DNA of 64,000 bases from Betaproteobacteria bacterium (lineage in GTDB: Bacteria > Pseudomonadota > Gammaproteobacteria > Burkholderiales > Burkholderiaceae_C), in the NCBI GenBank assembly GCA_016704535.1, contig JADIZZ010000010.1, forward strand, positions 62,001 through 126,000, in the 5' to 3' direction. Shown here piece by piece: positions 8,974 through 16,997 of the stretch (positions are counted from its first letter, which is position 1; each line of letters opens with the position of its first letter). Below the pieces are notes generated by a model, which was not told the origin of the DNA, did no database searches, and saw only the letters and a list, made by a program, of their open reading frames with translations. Both the position numbers and the translations under genes were made by a program.

Positions 8974-9916
8974 TCACTCGCGCTCGAGTTCGAGGTAGGT
9001 GCGGCTGGCGTTGCCGGGCATCAGCTCGGCGGCGTTCAGCAGCCGCATGAAGGGCGCACCGTCGAAGCCCTTCGCCGCAACGCCGACATCGGTGCCGTCG
9101 TCCACGGCCTTCTTCATGTGCGCGCGCAGCGCCACCAGGTAGGCCTGGGTGTCGGCCCGGGCGGTGGCCAGGGTGGTGACGGCACCGTGGCCGGGCACCA
9201 GCACCTGGGGGTTCAACTGTTCGGCGACGGCGAAGGTGTCGAGCCAGCGCTTGGTGTGGCTGACGGGCAGCACACCCAGCAGGCGGTCGGTGTAGACCAC
9301 GTCACCGGTGAAGAGCACGTTCTTCTGCGGCAGCCAGACCATCGTGTCGCCCGGCGTGTGTGCGCCACCGCGGTGCCTGAACTCGAAGACCACGCCGCCG
9401 AGTTCCAGCGTCTCGTCGTTGCCGCTGAGCCAGCGTGTGGGCAGTGTGGGCACCGTGCCGTCGGCCTTGGCGCCCAGCGTGGCCTTCAGCGCCAGAAGGT
9501 GGTCGTTGCCGCGGTTGTTCATGTCGGCCCGGCCCGCCGCGTGGCCGATGAGTTCGGCACCCTGCGCCGCGAACCAGCCGTTGCCCAGCCAGCGGTGGTC
9601 CTGCCCGCCGGTGTTGAAGACCCACTTGACGGGCTGCGGCGTCACCGCCCTGACGGCGGCCTGGAGCTTCTGCGCGCTCTGCCAGGTGGCGCCGCTGTCG
9701 ATGAGCACCGCGCCCGCGGGCGTCACCACCAGGCCGATGTTGGCGTTCAGACCCTCGTTCTCGGCCGTGCGTGCGCCCTTGTCGCCGACGAAGGCCCAGA
9801 CGCCATCGGCCACGCGCTGGGAAGCGCACGTCCAGCGCCAGCGCGCCGCTGCAGGCGACGGACAGGAGCGCGGCAAGCAAGGTCCTCGTGAGCATGGGTA
9901 GGGGCAGGCTTTTCAT
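8974..9916 (-). CDS. Periplasmic MBL-fold hydrolase, frame disrupted near its signal peptide
   Basis: The body encodes a metallo-beta-lactamase-fold protein of about 300 residues, like the zinc metallohydrolases of quinoprotein relay systems. The signal peptide (MKSLPLPML...ALALDV from ATG 9916) is in another frame. Removing one C from the CCC near 9825 joins them as ...DVRFQRVADGVWAF, so this is a one-base frameshift, real or a sequencing error. The usual HxHxDH metal motif reads TGGQDH, lacking the first two His. Later ligands look present (HTPGD, TGDVVY, PGHG). It shares its strand with the TlpA-like gene just upstream. Confidence 0.72.
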
Positions 9917-9952
9917 GGCGCGGCACTGGACACGAGACCCGGCGCGCCGTGG

Positions 9953-10487
9953 CTACAGGAAGCGGGCGATCTGATCGATGTCTTCCGGGAAGAGCTGGCC
10001 GGCTTCGCCCATCAGCACGCGGCCGTCGCGACCGCGCACCACGGTGATGGGCAGGCCTTTCGGCTTGGGCAAGGCTTGGGCGATGGTCGGTGTGACCCAG
10101 GCCGAAGGAAAGCTGTAGTTGCGCTTGGCCAGGGTAGGCGCGGGCGTCCTCGGGCTTGCGGTCGATGGACAGCCCCAGGAAACGCAGGCCGCGGCCCTGT
10201 TGCTGGCGCCAGAGCGCTTCCATCAGCGGGCTCTGCACGGCGCAGAAGGGGCACCAGCTGGCCCACCAGTACAGCACCAGCACCTGGCCGTCGAAGTGGG
10301 CCTGGGTGGCGGTGCGGCCGTCGAGCAGCGTGATGTCGGGCAGCGGCAAGGCCGTGCCCGGTGCCGGTGGCGGGCCGCCCTTGTCGCCGACGGGGGGCGG
10401 CGCAGCAACCGGCCCCTGGGCTCGGGCCACGGTGGCCAGCAGCAGCGGGGCGGTGCCGAGGGTGTGCAGAAGGTGGCGTCTTTGCAT
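9953..10487 (-). pseudogene. TlpA-like thioredoxin-fold protein, one-base frameshift
   Basis: The N-terminal part from ATG 10487 has a signal peptide (MQRRHLLHTLG...ARA), a Pro/Gly-rich linker and a thioredoxin fold. The redox site is WASWCPFC, followed by LSIDRKPEDARAY. The rest (LAKRNYSFPSAWVTP...EDIDQIARFL, stop at 9953-9955) is in another frame. Removing one C from TACCCTGG near 10,130 restores a single protein of about 177 residues. The gene is either recently broken or carries a sequencing error. Such proteins act in periplasmic thiol exchange, here perhaps with the adjacent MBL-fold protein. Confidence 0.75.
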
Positions 10488-10542
10488 CGGGGGGTCTCCC
10501 CCCACAGCATACGTCGCGGCGCGCGGGGCGCCGGCGCTGCGC

Positions 10543-11631
10543 TCAGCGCCCTGCTCGTGCCCGCACCGCCGCGCCGCTTTCGTACCAGGGCTTGCTGGCG
10601 TTGACCCAGCGCACCACCAGCAGCATCACCGGCACCTCGATCAGCACGCCCACCACGGTGGCCAGCGCGGCGCCCGACTGGAAGCCGAACAGGCTGATGG
10701 CCGCGGCCACGGCCAGTTCGAAGAAGTTGCTGGCGCCGATGAGCGCCGACGGGCAGGCCACGTTGTGCGCCTCGCCGGCGCGGCGGTTCAGCCAGTAGGC
10801 CAGGCCCGAGTTGAAGAAGACCTGGATCAGGATGGGCACCGCCAGCATCGCGATGACCAGCGGCTGCTGCAGGATGGCCTGGCCCTGGAAGCCGAACAGC
10901 AGCACCAGCGTGGCCAGCAGCGCCGCGATCGACCACGGGCCGATGGCCGCCAGCGTGCGCTCGAAGGCCGCCTGGCCGCGCTGCAGCAGCGCACGCCGCC
11001 ACAGCTGCGCCAGGATCACCGGGATGACGATGTACAGGCCCACCGAGGTGAGCAGCGTGTCCCACGGCACGGTGATGGCGGACAGCCCCAGCAGCAGCGC
11101 GACGATGGGGGCGAACGCGAAGACCATGATGCTGTCGTTCAGCGCCACCTGCGACAGCGTGAACACCGGGTCGCCGTTCGTCAGCCGGCTCCACACGAAG
11201 ACCATCGCCGTGCAGGGCGCCGCGGCCAGCAGGATGAGGCCGGCGACATAGCTGTCCAGCTGGTCTGCGGGCAGGTAAGGCGCGAAGACGTGGCGGATGA
11301 AGAGCCAGCCCAGCAGCGCCATCGAGAAGGGTTTCACCGCCCAGTTGATGAAGAGCGTGACGCCGATGCCGCGCCAGTGCTGCTTCACCTGGCCCAGGGC
11401 GCCGAAGTCCACCTTCAGCAGCATCGGGATGATCATCACCCAGATCAGCACACCCACCGGCAGGTTGACCTGCGCGAACTCCATGCGGCCGATGGCCTGC
11501 ACCGGCCCGGGCAGCAGTTGACCGAGCACGATGCCGGCGACGATGCACAGGAAGACCCACAGCGTGAGGTAGCGCTCGAAGACGTTCAGCGGCGCCGGTG
11601 CGGCGGGGGCGGGCAGGGTGCCGGTATTCAT
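10543..11631 (-). CDS. acr3: Arsenite efflux transporter, ACR3 family
   Basis: This 362-residue inner-membrane carrier expels arsenite. Family signatures are readable: WVMIIPMLLKVDF early, then LILLAAAPCTAMVFVWS with the conserved cysteine essential in studied ACR3 proteins, then LNDSIMVFAFAP and FNSGLAYWL. About ten hydrophobic segments are present. It is the fourth gene of the arsR-arsI-arsC-acr3 operon, 21 bp after arsC, and should be derepressed by As(III) through ArsR. Confidence 0.94.
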   Translation of the reverse strand: MNTGTLPAPAAPAPLNVFERYLTLWVFLCIVAGIVLGQLLPGPVQAIGRMEFAQVNLPVGVLIWVMIIPMLLKVDFGALGQVKQHWRGIGVTLFINWAVKPFSMALLGWLFIRHVFAPYLPADQLDSYVAGLILLAAAPCTAMVFVWSRLTNGDPVFTLSQVALNDSIMVFAFAPIVALLLGLSAITVPWDTLLTSVGLYIVIPVILAQLWRRALLQRGQAAFERTLAAIGPWSIAALLATLVLLFGFQGQAILQQPLVIAMLAVPILIQVFFNSGLAYWLNRRAGEAHNVACPSALIGASNFFELAVAAAISLFGFQSGAALATVVGVLIEVPVMLLVVRWVNASKPWYESGAAVRARAGR

Positions 11632-11652
11632 GTGGAGGCTTCGGTGCGGGGT

Positions 11653-12159
11653 TCAGCTGCGTGCGATGTCGTCCAGCGCGGCGCGCAGGGCGGTACGGTC
11701 CATCGTCTCGAGCGGCAGTGCCAGCAACTGCAGCATGCGGTAGCCGATGGCCTGTCGCGTGAGTTCGAACGCGCGGCGTTTGTCCTCGACGCCGCCATCG
11801 GCGTTCGACGGGTCGGGGTAGCCCCAGTGCACCTTCACCGGTTCACCGCCCGCGCCGCCGAAGAACACCGGGCAGGCCTCGGCCGCGGCGCTGTCGCAGA
11901 CGGTGATGACGATGGCCAGCGGCGGCGCGCCGGCAGCGCTGAACTCGTCCCAGCTCTTGCTGCGCGTACCTTCCGTGGCGATGCCGGCATTGCGCAGCGC
12001 TTCCAGCGCAAACGGGTTGATGCGGCCGCTGGGCGCGCTGCCGGCGCTGTGCGCCTGCACGTCGCAGCCGAGCTTCTTCGCCCAGTGGTTGAGCATGCCT
12101 TCGGCCAGCACGCTGCGCGCCGAGTTGTGGGTGCAGAGGATGAGGACGTGGATGCGCAT
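11653..12159 (-). CDS. arsC: Arsenate reductase, thioredoxin-coupled LMW-phosphatase type
   Basis: This 168-residue cytoplasmic enzyme reduces arsenate to arsenite for export by the neighbouring ACR3. The phosphatase-like P-loop is C9-THNSA-R15-S. Two further cysteines, C88 and C96 (TVCDSAAAEACPVFF), match the triple-cysteine relay of thioredoxin-linked ArsC. The HWGYPDPS loop supplies the general acid Asp. It is 16 bp downstream of the arsI-like gene in the same operon. Confidence 0.93.
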   Translation of the reverse strand: MRIHVLILCTHNSARSVLAEGMLNHWAKKLGCDVQAHSAGSAPSGRINPFALEALRNAGIATEGTRSKSWDEFSAAGAPPLAIVITVCDSAAAEACPVFFGGAGGEPVKVHWGYPDPSNADGGVEDKRRAFELTRQAIGYRMLQLLALPLETMDRTALRAALDDIARS

Positions 12160-12175
12160 GGGCTGGCCGTTCGCC

Positions 12176-12670
12176 TCAGCAGCAGGACGACGCAGGCTTC
12201 ACCGCGATGCCCACGGGCCGCCCGCCGGGCTGCGCGCCCACCGCGGGCTTTGCAGGCGCGCAGCAGGCCGCCGCGGCGCCGGCCGCCGGCGTGGCTTCGT
12301 TGAATACCGGAATGTCGGCCAGCGTGTGGAAGTGTTCCCAGGCGATGCCTTGCGGGTCGGTCACCCAGTGCTTTTCGCTGCGCGCGTAGCAGCAGGTGGT
12401 CTGCCCTTCGTCCAGCAGCGCCAGGTCGGCGGCTTCGGCGTGGGCCTTCATCTCGGCCAGTTCGGCCGGGTCGTCGGTCTGTATGCCCAGGTGGTCGATG
12501 CCCGGCTGGCTGCCGCGCGTGGAGATGGCGAAATTCACCGGCGGGTCCTGCAGCATCCACTTCGCGTAGTCGCCTTCGATGCGCGCGGGCTCGGCGGCAA
12601 ACAACTTGGAGTAGAAGCCGATGCTCTGGCCGAGGTTGTCGACATGCAGGTGGACGTGGAAGCGCTTCAT
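12176..12670 (-). CDS. arsI: ArsI/CadI-family VOC metalloenzyme (candidate C-As lyase)
   Basis: This 164-residue vicinal-oxygen-chelate protein sits in the arsenic operon. ArsI enzymes cleave the C-As bond of trivalent organoarsenicals such as MAs(III), using Fe(II). The expected residues are present: His5/His7 and His60 plus Glu112 as metal ligands, and a vicinal cysteine pair Cys93-Cys94 (TTCCYARSEKHW) that binds the arsenical. A C-terminal tail adds two more Cys pairs (CC near 139 and at the end), which may help metalloid capture. A CadI-like role is the alternative. Confidence 0.86.
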   Translation of the reverse strand: MKRFHVHLHVDNLGQSIGFYSKLFAAEPARIEGDYAKWMLQDPPVNFAISTRGSQPGIDHLGIQTDDPAELAEMKAHAEAADLALLDEGQTTCCYARSEKHWVTDPQGIAWEHFHTLADIPVFNEATPAAGAAAACCAPAKPAVGAQPGGRPVGIAVKPASSCC

Positions 12671-12687
12671 CGCGGGTCCTTTCGAGT

Positions 12688-13014
12688 TCAGCAGGTGGTA
12701 CAGGTGGCGGGGCCCGGTACGGCGCAGGCCGCGCCTTCGCAGCAGTGGGCGGTGAGGTAGTCCAGCAGCGCGTTCATCTGCGCGATGGCGGGCCGGTAGA
12801 TGAGGTTGCGCCCATCGCGCTCCTGCGTCACCAGCCCGGCCCAGGTGAGTTCCTTGAGGTGGAAGGACAGCGTCGACGACGGCACGCGGAGCGCCGCCGA
12901 CAGCGCGCCGGGCGTCATGCCCTGTGGGCCGACGCCCACCAGCGTGCGGAAGATGCGCAGGCGCATGCCTTGCGCCAGGGCGGCTAGGGCGGTGACGGCG
13001 GTCTGTTCTTCCAT
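12688..13014 (-). CDS. arsR: ArsR-family arsenic-responsive repressor
   Basis: This 108-residue winged-helix repressor (HTH VPSSTLSFHLKELTWAGLV) heads the arsenic operon. Metal sensing probably uses C-terminal cysteines Cys91, Cys92 and Cys97, with Cys105 and Cys108 behind them. This is like the C-terminal As(III) site of Acidithiobacillus ferrooxidans ArsR rather than the helix-3 site of plasmid ArsR. The start ATG lies 1 bp from a perfect inverted repeat and has no Shine-Dalgarno sequence, so the mRNA may be leaderless. Confidence 0.93.
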   Translation of the reverse strand: MEEQTAVTALAALAQGMRLRIFRTLVGVGPQGMTPGALSAALRVPSSTLSFHLKELTWAGLVTQERDGRNLIYRPAIAQMNALLDYLTAHCCEGAACAVPGPATCTTC

Positions 13015-13015
13015 G

Positions 13016-13033
13016 TTTCGATGATTATCGAAA
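13016..13033. promoter_or_regulatory. Putative ArsR operator (perfect inverted repeat)
   Basis: TTTCGAT-GATT-ATCGAAA is a perfect 7-bp inverted repeat with a 4-bp spacer, directly upstream of arsR. Position, symmetry and AT-rich content fit autoregulation of the whole ars operon by ArsR. Binding itself is inferred. Confidence 0.75.
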
Positions 13034-13291
13034 TAGTGGCATTGCGCAAGCCCCGAAAGTGGCGATCGACCCGCGGCCGCGAGGCTTCAGCCGCCGCGCG
13101 TCACGTCCGCCGCTGGCAGTGCGTGGCGTCCAGTTGAGTCCACGCAATCCGCGTACCGGGCCGAGGCGTAATCTGAAACAGTCCCCAGGCGGTGGCGATG
13201 CCGCCGCCCTCAATGGGGATGAAAAAACTCCGCGGTGGTGCAGCGCTCCTTCATGAGAGTTGGAAGCCCCGCAAAGATCGAGGAGATGACC

Positions 13292-13771
13292 ATGTTGCGG
13301 ATCAGCCCAATTGCCGCCGCCGTGCTGGGTGGCGCCGCTCTGGCCGGTTGTTACGTCGTTCCGGAACGTGCACCGGACGGCCGCGTGATCTATCAACACT
13401 ATCCGCTGCCGCCGCCGCCCGCGGTCGTGATGCCGCCGCCCGGTGCAGCGGGCTCGGCCTCGCCGGCCACGCTGCCGGTGCGCCTGTATCCGCACAACGA
13501 CATCGCCACGCAGACTGGCGTCATCACCGGCAGCGTGACGAACATGATGACTGGCAAGGGCCTCTTCAACGTCTCCTACATGGGCGAGGTGCTGTCGGGC
13601 GAAGCCACCCGCGTCTCCAACGAGGAGCGCCGCGGCGTGGCCAGCGCCTTCAGCCCGAAGGGCATGTTCATGTCTTGCGAGTACCAGATGAACACGCCCT
13701 ACCAGGGCGCGGGAAGTTGCACGTTCTCCAACGGGGCGCTCTATCAGATGCACATCGGCGGCGAGCGCTGA
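13292..13771 (+). CDS. Small outer-membrane-type lipoprotein of unknown function
   Basis: This 159-residue protein starts at ATG 13292, placed 6 bp after a strong GAGGAG ribosome site. The signal peptide ends in lipobox LAGC, so the mature protein is lipid-anchored at Cys. A Pro-rich linker (PLPPPPAVVMPPPG) precedes a compact domain that includes GVITGSVTNMMTGKGLFNVSYMG and CEYQMNTPYQGAGSC, whose two cysteines could form a disulfide. I do not recognise the domain. It is divergent from arsR. Confidence 0.72.
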   Translation: MLRISPIAAAVLGGAALAGCYVVPERAPDGRVIYQHYPLPPPPAVVMPPPGAAGSASPATLPVRLYPHNDIATQTGVITGSVTNMMTGKGLFNVSYMGEVLSGEATRVSNEERRGVASAFSPKGMFMSCEYQMNTPYQGAGSCTFSNGALYQMHIGGER

Positions 13772-13908
13772 TCGCGGCCGCGCGGCCTTGCTGCAACCCC
13801 GGGTCTCTCGCGGGCGGGCAGCGGTGGGGAATGGCGGTGCGGGTTTTGGTGCGAGAGTCAGTGCGCCGCGGCTGCCGCCGGGCGCTGGTTCAGCGCCAGC
13901 CGGTCGGC

Positions 13909-13951
13909 GCCGATTGAATATTTACCCACCTGCCGATTGAACTTTGACCCG
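13909..13951. repeat. Tandem 20-bp repeats resembling an IS21-type transposon end
   Basis: Two units spaced 23 bp apart, GCCGATTGAATATTTACCCA and GCCGATTGAACTTTGACCCG, match at 16 of 20 positions. Multiple short GTCAAA...TCAATCGGC-like repeats are typical of IS21-family termini, read here on the minus strand. No transposase gene remains nearby, so this is at most a relic. Family assignment is from memory of the pattern and is tentative. Confidence 0.4.
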
Positions 13952-14097
13952 GGGATGGCGATGCCGGCGGTGTTGATCAGGGGGGTCGCTACTGCGCCAC
14001 GGGTGGGTTCGTCACCGAACTTTGGCCGACTCCTGCGAACCCCAACCGTCACCGGCGAGGCCTTGCGGAGCCTTTATGGACACCCCCCGAATACGAC

Positions 14098-14123
14098 GAA
14101 GCCCATCACGATGGACGGGCTTC
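14098..14123 (-). terminator. Likely ancestral terminator of tRNA-Phe
   Basis: GAAGCCC (14098-14104) pairs perfectly with GGGCTTC (14117-14123). Before the element inserted, this stem-loop would have stood just downstream of the tRNA-Phe 3' end. The element now separates them and brings its own hairpin next to the tRNA. Confidence 0.5.
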
Positions 14124-14135
14124 AGCGGGGATGAC

Positions 14136-14181
14136 TGGTGGCCTGGGGCGGAATCGAACCACCGACACGCGGATTTTCAAT
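14136..14181 (-). repeat. attL: 46-bp tRNA-Phe 3' fragment
   Basis: These 46 bases are identical to 24889-24934. They run from the encoded CCA end through the T-arm to the anticodon loop of tRNA-Phe. The bases on both sides differ (C/A before, T/C after), which fixes the repeat length. The fragment is not a functional tRNA. Confidence 0.95.
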
Positions 14182-14311
14182 TCCCGTGCAAAAGTGTTCG
14201 CCTGCGTCGATTTGTAGCGGTACACTCTATGCAAATCAACACGTTAGCTGTCTAGTGCTGGATACATAGCCAGCTTCTGTGTCGGTCTGAATTCGTCTAA
14301 ACGGGTGCTGT

Positions 14312-14335
14312 GCCCCTACATAGCCCCTACATGGA
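14312..14335 (+). promoter_or_regulatory. Candidate integrase arm sites, left end
   Basis: GCCCCTACA occurs twice, with starts 11 bp apart (14312 and 14323), followed by TGGA. The 24-bp block matches 24811-24834 at 23 positions in the same orientation. It lies 131 bp inside attL and 15 bp before the integrase ATG, so integrase binding here could also control its own expression. Confidence 0.65.
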
Positions 14336-14349
14336 ACGGACGGCACCCG

Positions 14350-15819
14350 ATGGCTAGGCCCCGCAAGACCGACGTACCCGACCTCACCAAGCCCTGCGAC
14401 TTGACGGCTGGTGCCATTGAGCGGCTGACCTGCCCGCCCGGTAAGACGCAGGCTTTCCTGCGCGACGCCGCCGGCAACGGGCTACGGGTTCGCGTGACCC
14501 CGAATGGGGCGAAGGCTTTCGTCTTCGAGCAGAGCCTGAAGAACAAGACCATCCGCCGCACCATCGGCAGTGTGGAGACTTGGACGATTGAAAAGGCCAG
14601 GACCGAGGCGGTGAAGCTGGCCGTCCTGCTGGACGCTGGCACCGACCCGCGCGAGCTTGAGCGCGAGCAGGCCGAGGCGAAGGCCGCCGCCGCCGCTGAG
14701 AAAACTGCGCAGGCCGCCGCCGCCGCCGCCCAAGATGCCGCCGATGCCCTGACCGTGCGGGAAGCCTGGGACCGCTACACAGCAGAGCGCAGGCCGCAGT
14801 GGGGCGAGCGCACCTATGCCGACCACCTGAAGAGCGCGCAGGAAGGCGGGAAGGACCGCCAGCGCAGGCCCGGCGTGAAGACGAAGCCCGGCCCGCTGGC
14901 ACCCTTGATGGCGCTGCGTCTAGTTGACCTCGACGCTGCCGCCGTGGAAGCCTGGACAAAGCGCGAGGCGCCCACCCGCCCGGCTCGCGTGAGGCTGGCG
15001 CTGCGGCTGCTGAAGGCGTTTCTTCGCTGGGCCGCTGCGGAGCCTGACCTGAAGGGGCGCGCCGACCCGACCGCCGCCAGCGCAAAGAAGACTCGCGAGG
15101 CCGCAGGCAAGGCGAAGGTGCGGAATGACTACCTGCAACGCGAGCAACTGGGTCCGTGGTTCGATTCCGTGCGAAGGATTCAAAACCCTGTCATCAGCGC
15201 CTACCTGCAATGCCTGCTGCTGACCGGCGCCCGCCGCGAAGAACTGGCGGCGCTGCGCTGGGAGGAAGTCAACACGCAATGGCGCGGGCTTGACCTGAAG
15301 GACAAGATAGAAGACCGCCGCGCCGTGCCGCTCACGCCCTACGTTGCGCACTTGCTGGACGGCCTGCCGCGCCGCAATGGCTGGGTTTTCTCAAGTGCGC
15401 AGGCCCTGGCTGGCGATGCCAAGAACGCCGCGCGCAGAGCCCGCTATCACGCTAGAAAGGGCACCAAGGCCCCCGAGGGTGACGTGAGCATCGGCAGCGC
15501 ATCCGGGCGTCTTGTGGACCCCAGCATTGCGCACCGCCGCGCCTGTGCTGCTGCCGGGCTGGAAGGCTTGACGCTGCACGGGCTGCGCCGTTCGTTCGCC
15601 AGCCTGTGCGAATGGCTCGACATTCCCGGCGGAATCAGCGCACAGATTCAAGGCCACGCGCCCCAGGGTGTGCGAGAGCAAAACTACATCCGGCGCCCGC
15701 TTGACCTGCTGCGCGTGCACCACGAAAAGATTGAGGCGTGGATTCTGAAAGAAGCCGGCATTGACTTTGACCCAGCGCAGGTCGCGCCCGCTGGCCTGCG
15801 CGTGGTGGCTGCCGCCTAG
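14350..15819 (+). CDS. int: Tyrosine recombinase (site-specific integrase) of the tRNA-Phe element
   Basis: This 489-residue phage-type integrase has an N-terminal arm-binding domain (about residues 20-95, with LRDAAGNGLRVRVTPNG). An Ala/Glu-rich linker (about 100-130) and a core-binding SAM-like domain follow. The catalytic domain shows Arg (GARREELAALRW), HxLRR (LHGLRRSFAS), His (QGHAPQG) and nucleophile Tyr (REQNYIRRP). ATG 14350 is preferred because the upstream frame runs through the tandem arm sites. It lies beside attL and should excise and integrate at the 46-bp repeat. Confidence 0.95.
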   Translation: MARPRKTDVPDLTKPCDLTAGAIERLTCPPGKTQAFLRDAAGNGLRVRVTPNGAKAFVFEQSLKNKTIRRTIGSVETWTIEKARTEAVKLAVLLDAGTDPRELEREQAEAKAAAAAEKTAQAAAAAAQDAADALTVREAWDRYTAERRPQWGERTYADHLKSAQEGGKDRQRRPGVKTKPGPLAPLMALRLVDLDAAAVEAWTKREAPTRPARVRLALRLLKAFLRWAAAEPDLKGRADPTAASAKKTREAAGKAKVRNDYLQREQLGPWFDSVRRIQNPVISAYLQCLLLTGARREELAALRWEEVNTQWRGLDLKDKIEDRRAVPLTPYVAHLLDGLPRRNGWVFSSAQALAGDAKNAARRARYHARKGTKAPEGDVSIGSASGRLVDPSIAHRRACAAAGLEGLTLHGLRRSFASLCEWLDIPGGISAQIQGHAPQGVREQNYIRRPLDLLRVHHEKIEAWILKEAGIDFDPAQVAPAGLRVVAAA

Positions 15820-15916
15820 ACTTCGCATCGCCCTCGGCTAGGCTGGCCGGCTGACAAGCGAGAAACCTTCACCCGCTGCCGGGGGCACCCTTTGGAGGGC
15901 ACCGCGAGGGGTGTGC

Positions 15917-16597
15917 ATGAGCGATACACCGAAGCCGACTGGCTTTGCCGGGGCTGGGTTCAGGGCAGGCAACGCGAGGCGAATGGAGCCGGCGGCGCTG
16001 CCGTGGCCCGCTGCCGATTGGGGCCTGTGGGCGGACATGCCGAGGGCGACACTGCGCGAAGCGGTGCTGCTGAGCATGAACCTAGACCCGCGCCCCAACT
16101 TCACCGAAAAGGCGGGGCGCACCCGTCCCCTGCTGTCCGACCCGGGGCCGGAATTCCACCGCCGTCTGACGCTGGGTTGTGCGCACGTTGGCGGATATGG
16201 GCCGCTGCGCGCCGTGCGAGTCAATCAACTATTGGGCGCGCGGGGCGACGTGGAAGTGAGCCTGCCGGAGTTTCGAGCGTGGGCCGAAGGGCTTGGATGG
16301 CCGATGCCTGAGCTGTTCCCTGGTGCCAAAGGAACGGCGCCAGCCGCAGAGCCGGTGCCGACCGCAAGGCAGTCGGCGGAGACGGCGAAGGATAGGCGCG
16401 CTCGCCTGCTGGAGTGGCATGAGGAGGAGGAACACGCGAGAGGCAAGCGTGGCGCGCTGGCCCGTGTGGTTGCACGTGAGACGCTGCGCCGACCCACTGC
16501 CGACCGGTCCAACATCGGCACCGACATTCGGAAGGCACGTGCCGAGCGCGCCCAAGAGCGACGCGCGGGAGCCCTGCTAGGACCGCTTGGCAGGTAA
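15917..16597 (+). CDS. Element-encoded hypothetical protein
   Basis: This 226-residue protein has no recognised domain. The N-terminal half contains PWPAADWGLWADMPRATL, suggesting a folded module that senses or binds. The C-terminal third is strongly charged (RRARLLEWHEEEEHARGKRG) and probably helical. ATG 15917 follows a GAGGGG ribosome site; an in-frame GTG sits six bases upstream. Placed between integrase and the replication operon, it may be a regulatory or accessory protein, but nothing proves this. Confidence 0.65.
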   Translation: MSDTPKPTGFAGAGFRAGNARRMEPAALPWPAADWGLWADMPRATLREAVLLSMNLDPRPNFTEKAGRTRPLLSDPGPEFHRRLTLGCAHVGGYGPLRAVRVNQLLGARGDVEVSLPEFRAWAEGLGWPMPELFPGAKGTAPAAEPVPTARQSAETAKDRRARLLEWHEEEEHARGKRGALARVVARETLRRPTADRSNIGTDIRKARAERAQERRAGALLGPLGR

Positions 16598-16745
16598 TGC
16601 TAGAGCTACCCGAGACTTACCCCGTTAGCTGCCAGCATCCACTATGAAGAAGTGACCGGGTAGCCCTACCCCGTTTGACGGGGTGCCGTACCCGGAATTT
16701 CCCATTGGGTTTTCAACGTGCCGCAACGGCAAAGGAAACCCAAGC
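16598..16745 (+). promoter_or_regulatory. Probable control region of the replication operon
   Basis: This 148-bp gap precedes the long operon. TACCCCGTT occurs at 16618-16626 and again at 16667-16675. The second copy forms a hairpin, CCCCGT (16669-16674) with ACGGGG (16678-16683). Repeats plus dyad symmetry suggest an operator for an element-encoded regulator. An AAAGGAAA ribosome site ends the region. Confidence 0.45.
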
Positions 16746-16997
16746 ATGAACACCGCAACGCATCACAGCGCGGAAACGAGGGAGGGCGCAATTGCTGGCC
16801 CGGCCTTCGTAAGCCTCGCCCGTGAAACTCGCGCCGCCGTTGACACAGCGACGGCCGCCTACCACCTGAACCGCCAGCCGCAAACCTTGCGCTGCTGGGC
16901 CTGCAACGAAGATGGCCCGCTGCGCCCGCTGCGCATCAATGGCCGCCTGGCCTGGCCTGTGTCCGAGCTGCGCCGCGTGCTGGGGGTGGGCAAATGA
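16746..16997 (+). CDS. Small helix-turn-helix protein (AlpA/excisionase-like)
   Basis: This is an 83-residue protein. Its C-terminal half, AAYHLNRQPQTLRCWACNED followed by GPLRPLRINGRLAWPVSELRRVL, has the pattern of a MerR/AlpA-type winged helix. In that pattern a recognition helix is followed by a short hairpin wing ending in W/V-x-x-S-E-L-x-x-x-L. In similar elements such proteins act as excisionase or as activator of the integrase or replication operon. An AGGAAA site precedes the ATG. The stop overlaps the next start by 4 bp. Confidence 0.72.
   Translation: MNTATHHSAETREGAIAGPAFVSLARETRAAVDTATAAYHLNRQPQTLRCWACNEDGPLRPLRINGRLAWPVSELRRVLGVGK

Larger units (their letters stand above)
13772..14135. 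other. Gene-free left flank of the element
   Basis: No convincing gene is seen. The stretch holds an IS-end-like double repeat (13909-13951) and a stem-loop at 14098-14123. Short open frames across it lack codon or domain support. Confidence 0.5.

Noticed and set aside
13858..14052. Small minus-strand gene (64 codons) left of the element
   Set aside because: The frame runs through the IS-end-like repeats and has no ribosome site or domain.
14136..14181. Second tRNA-Phe gene at the left end
   Set aside because: Only the 3' 46 bases are present; the sequence diverges in the anticodon loop, so it is an att remnant.
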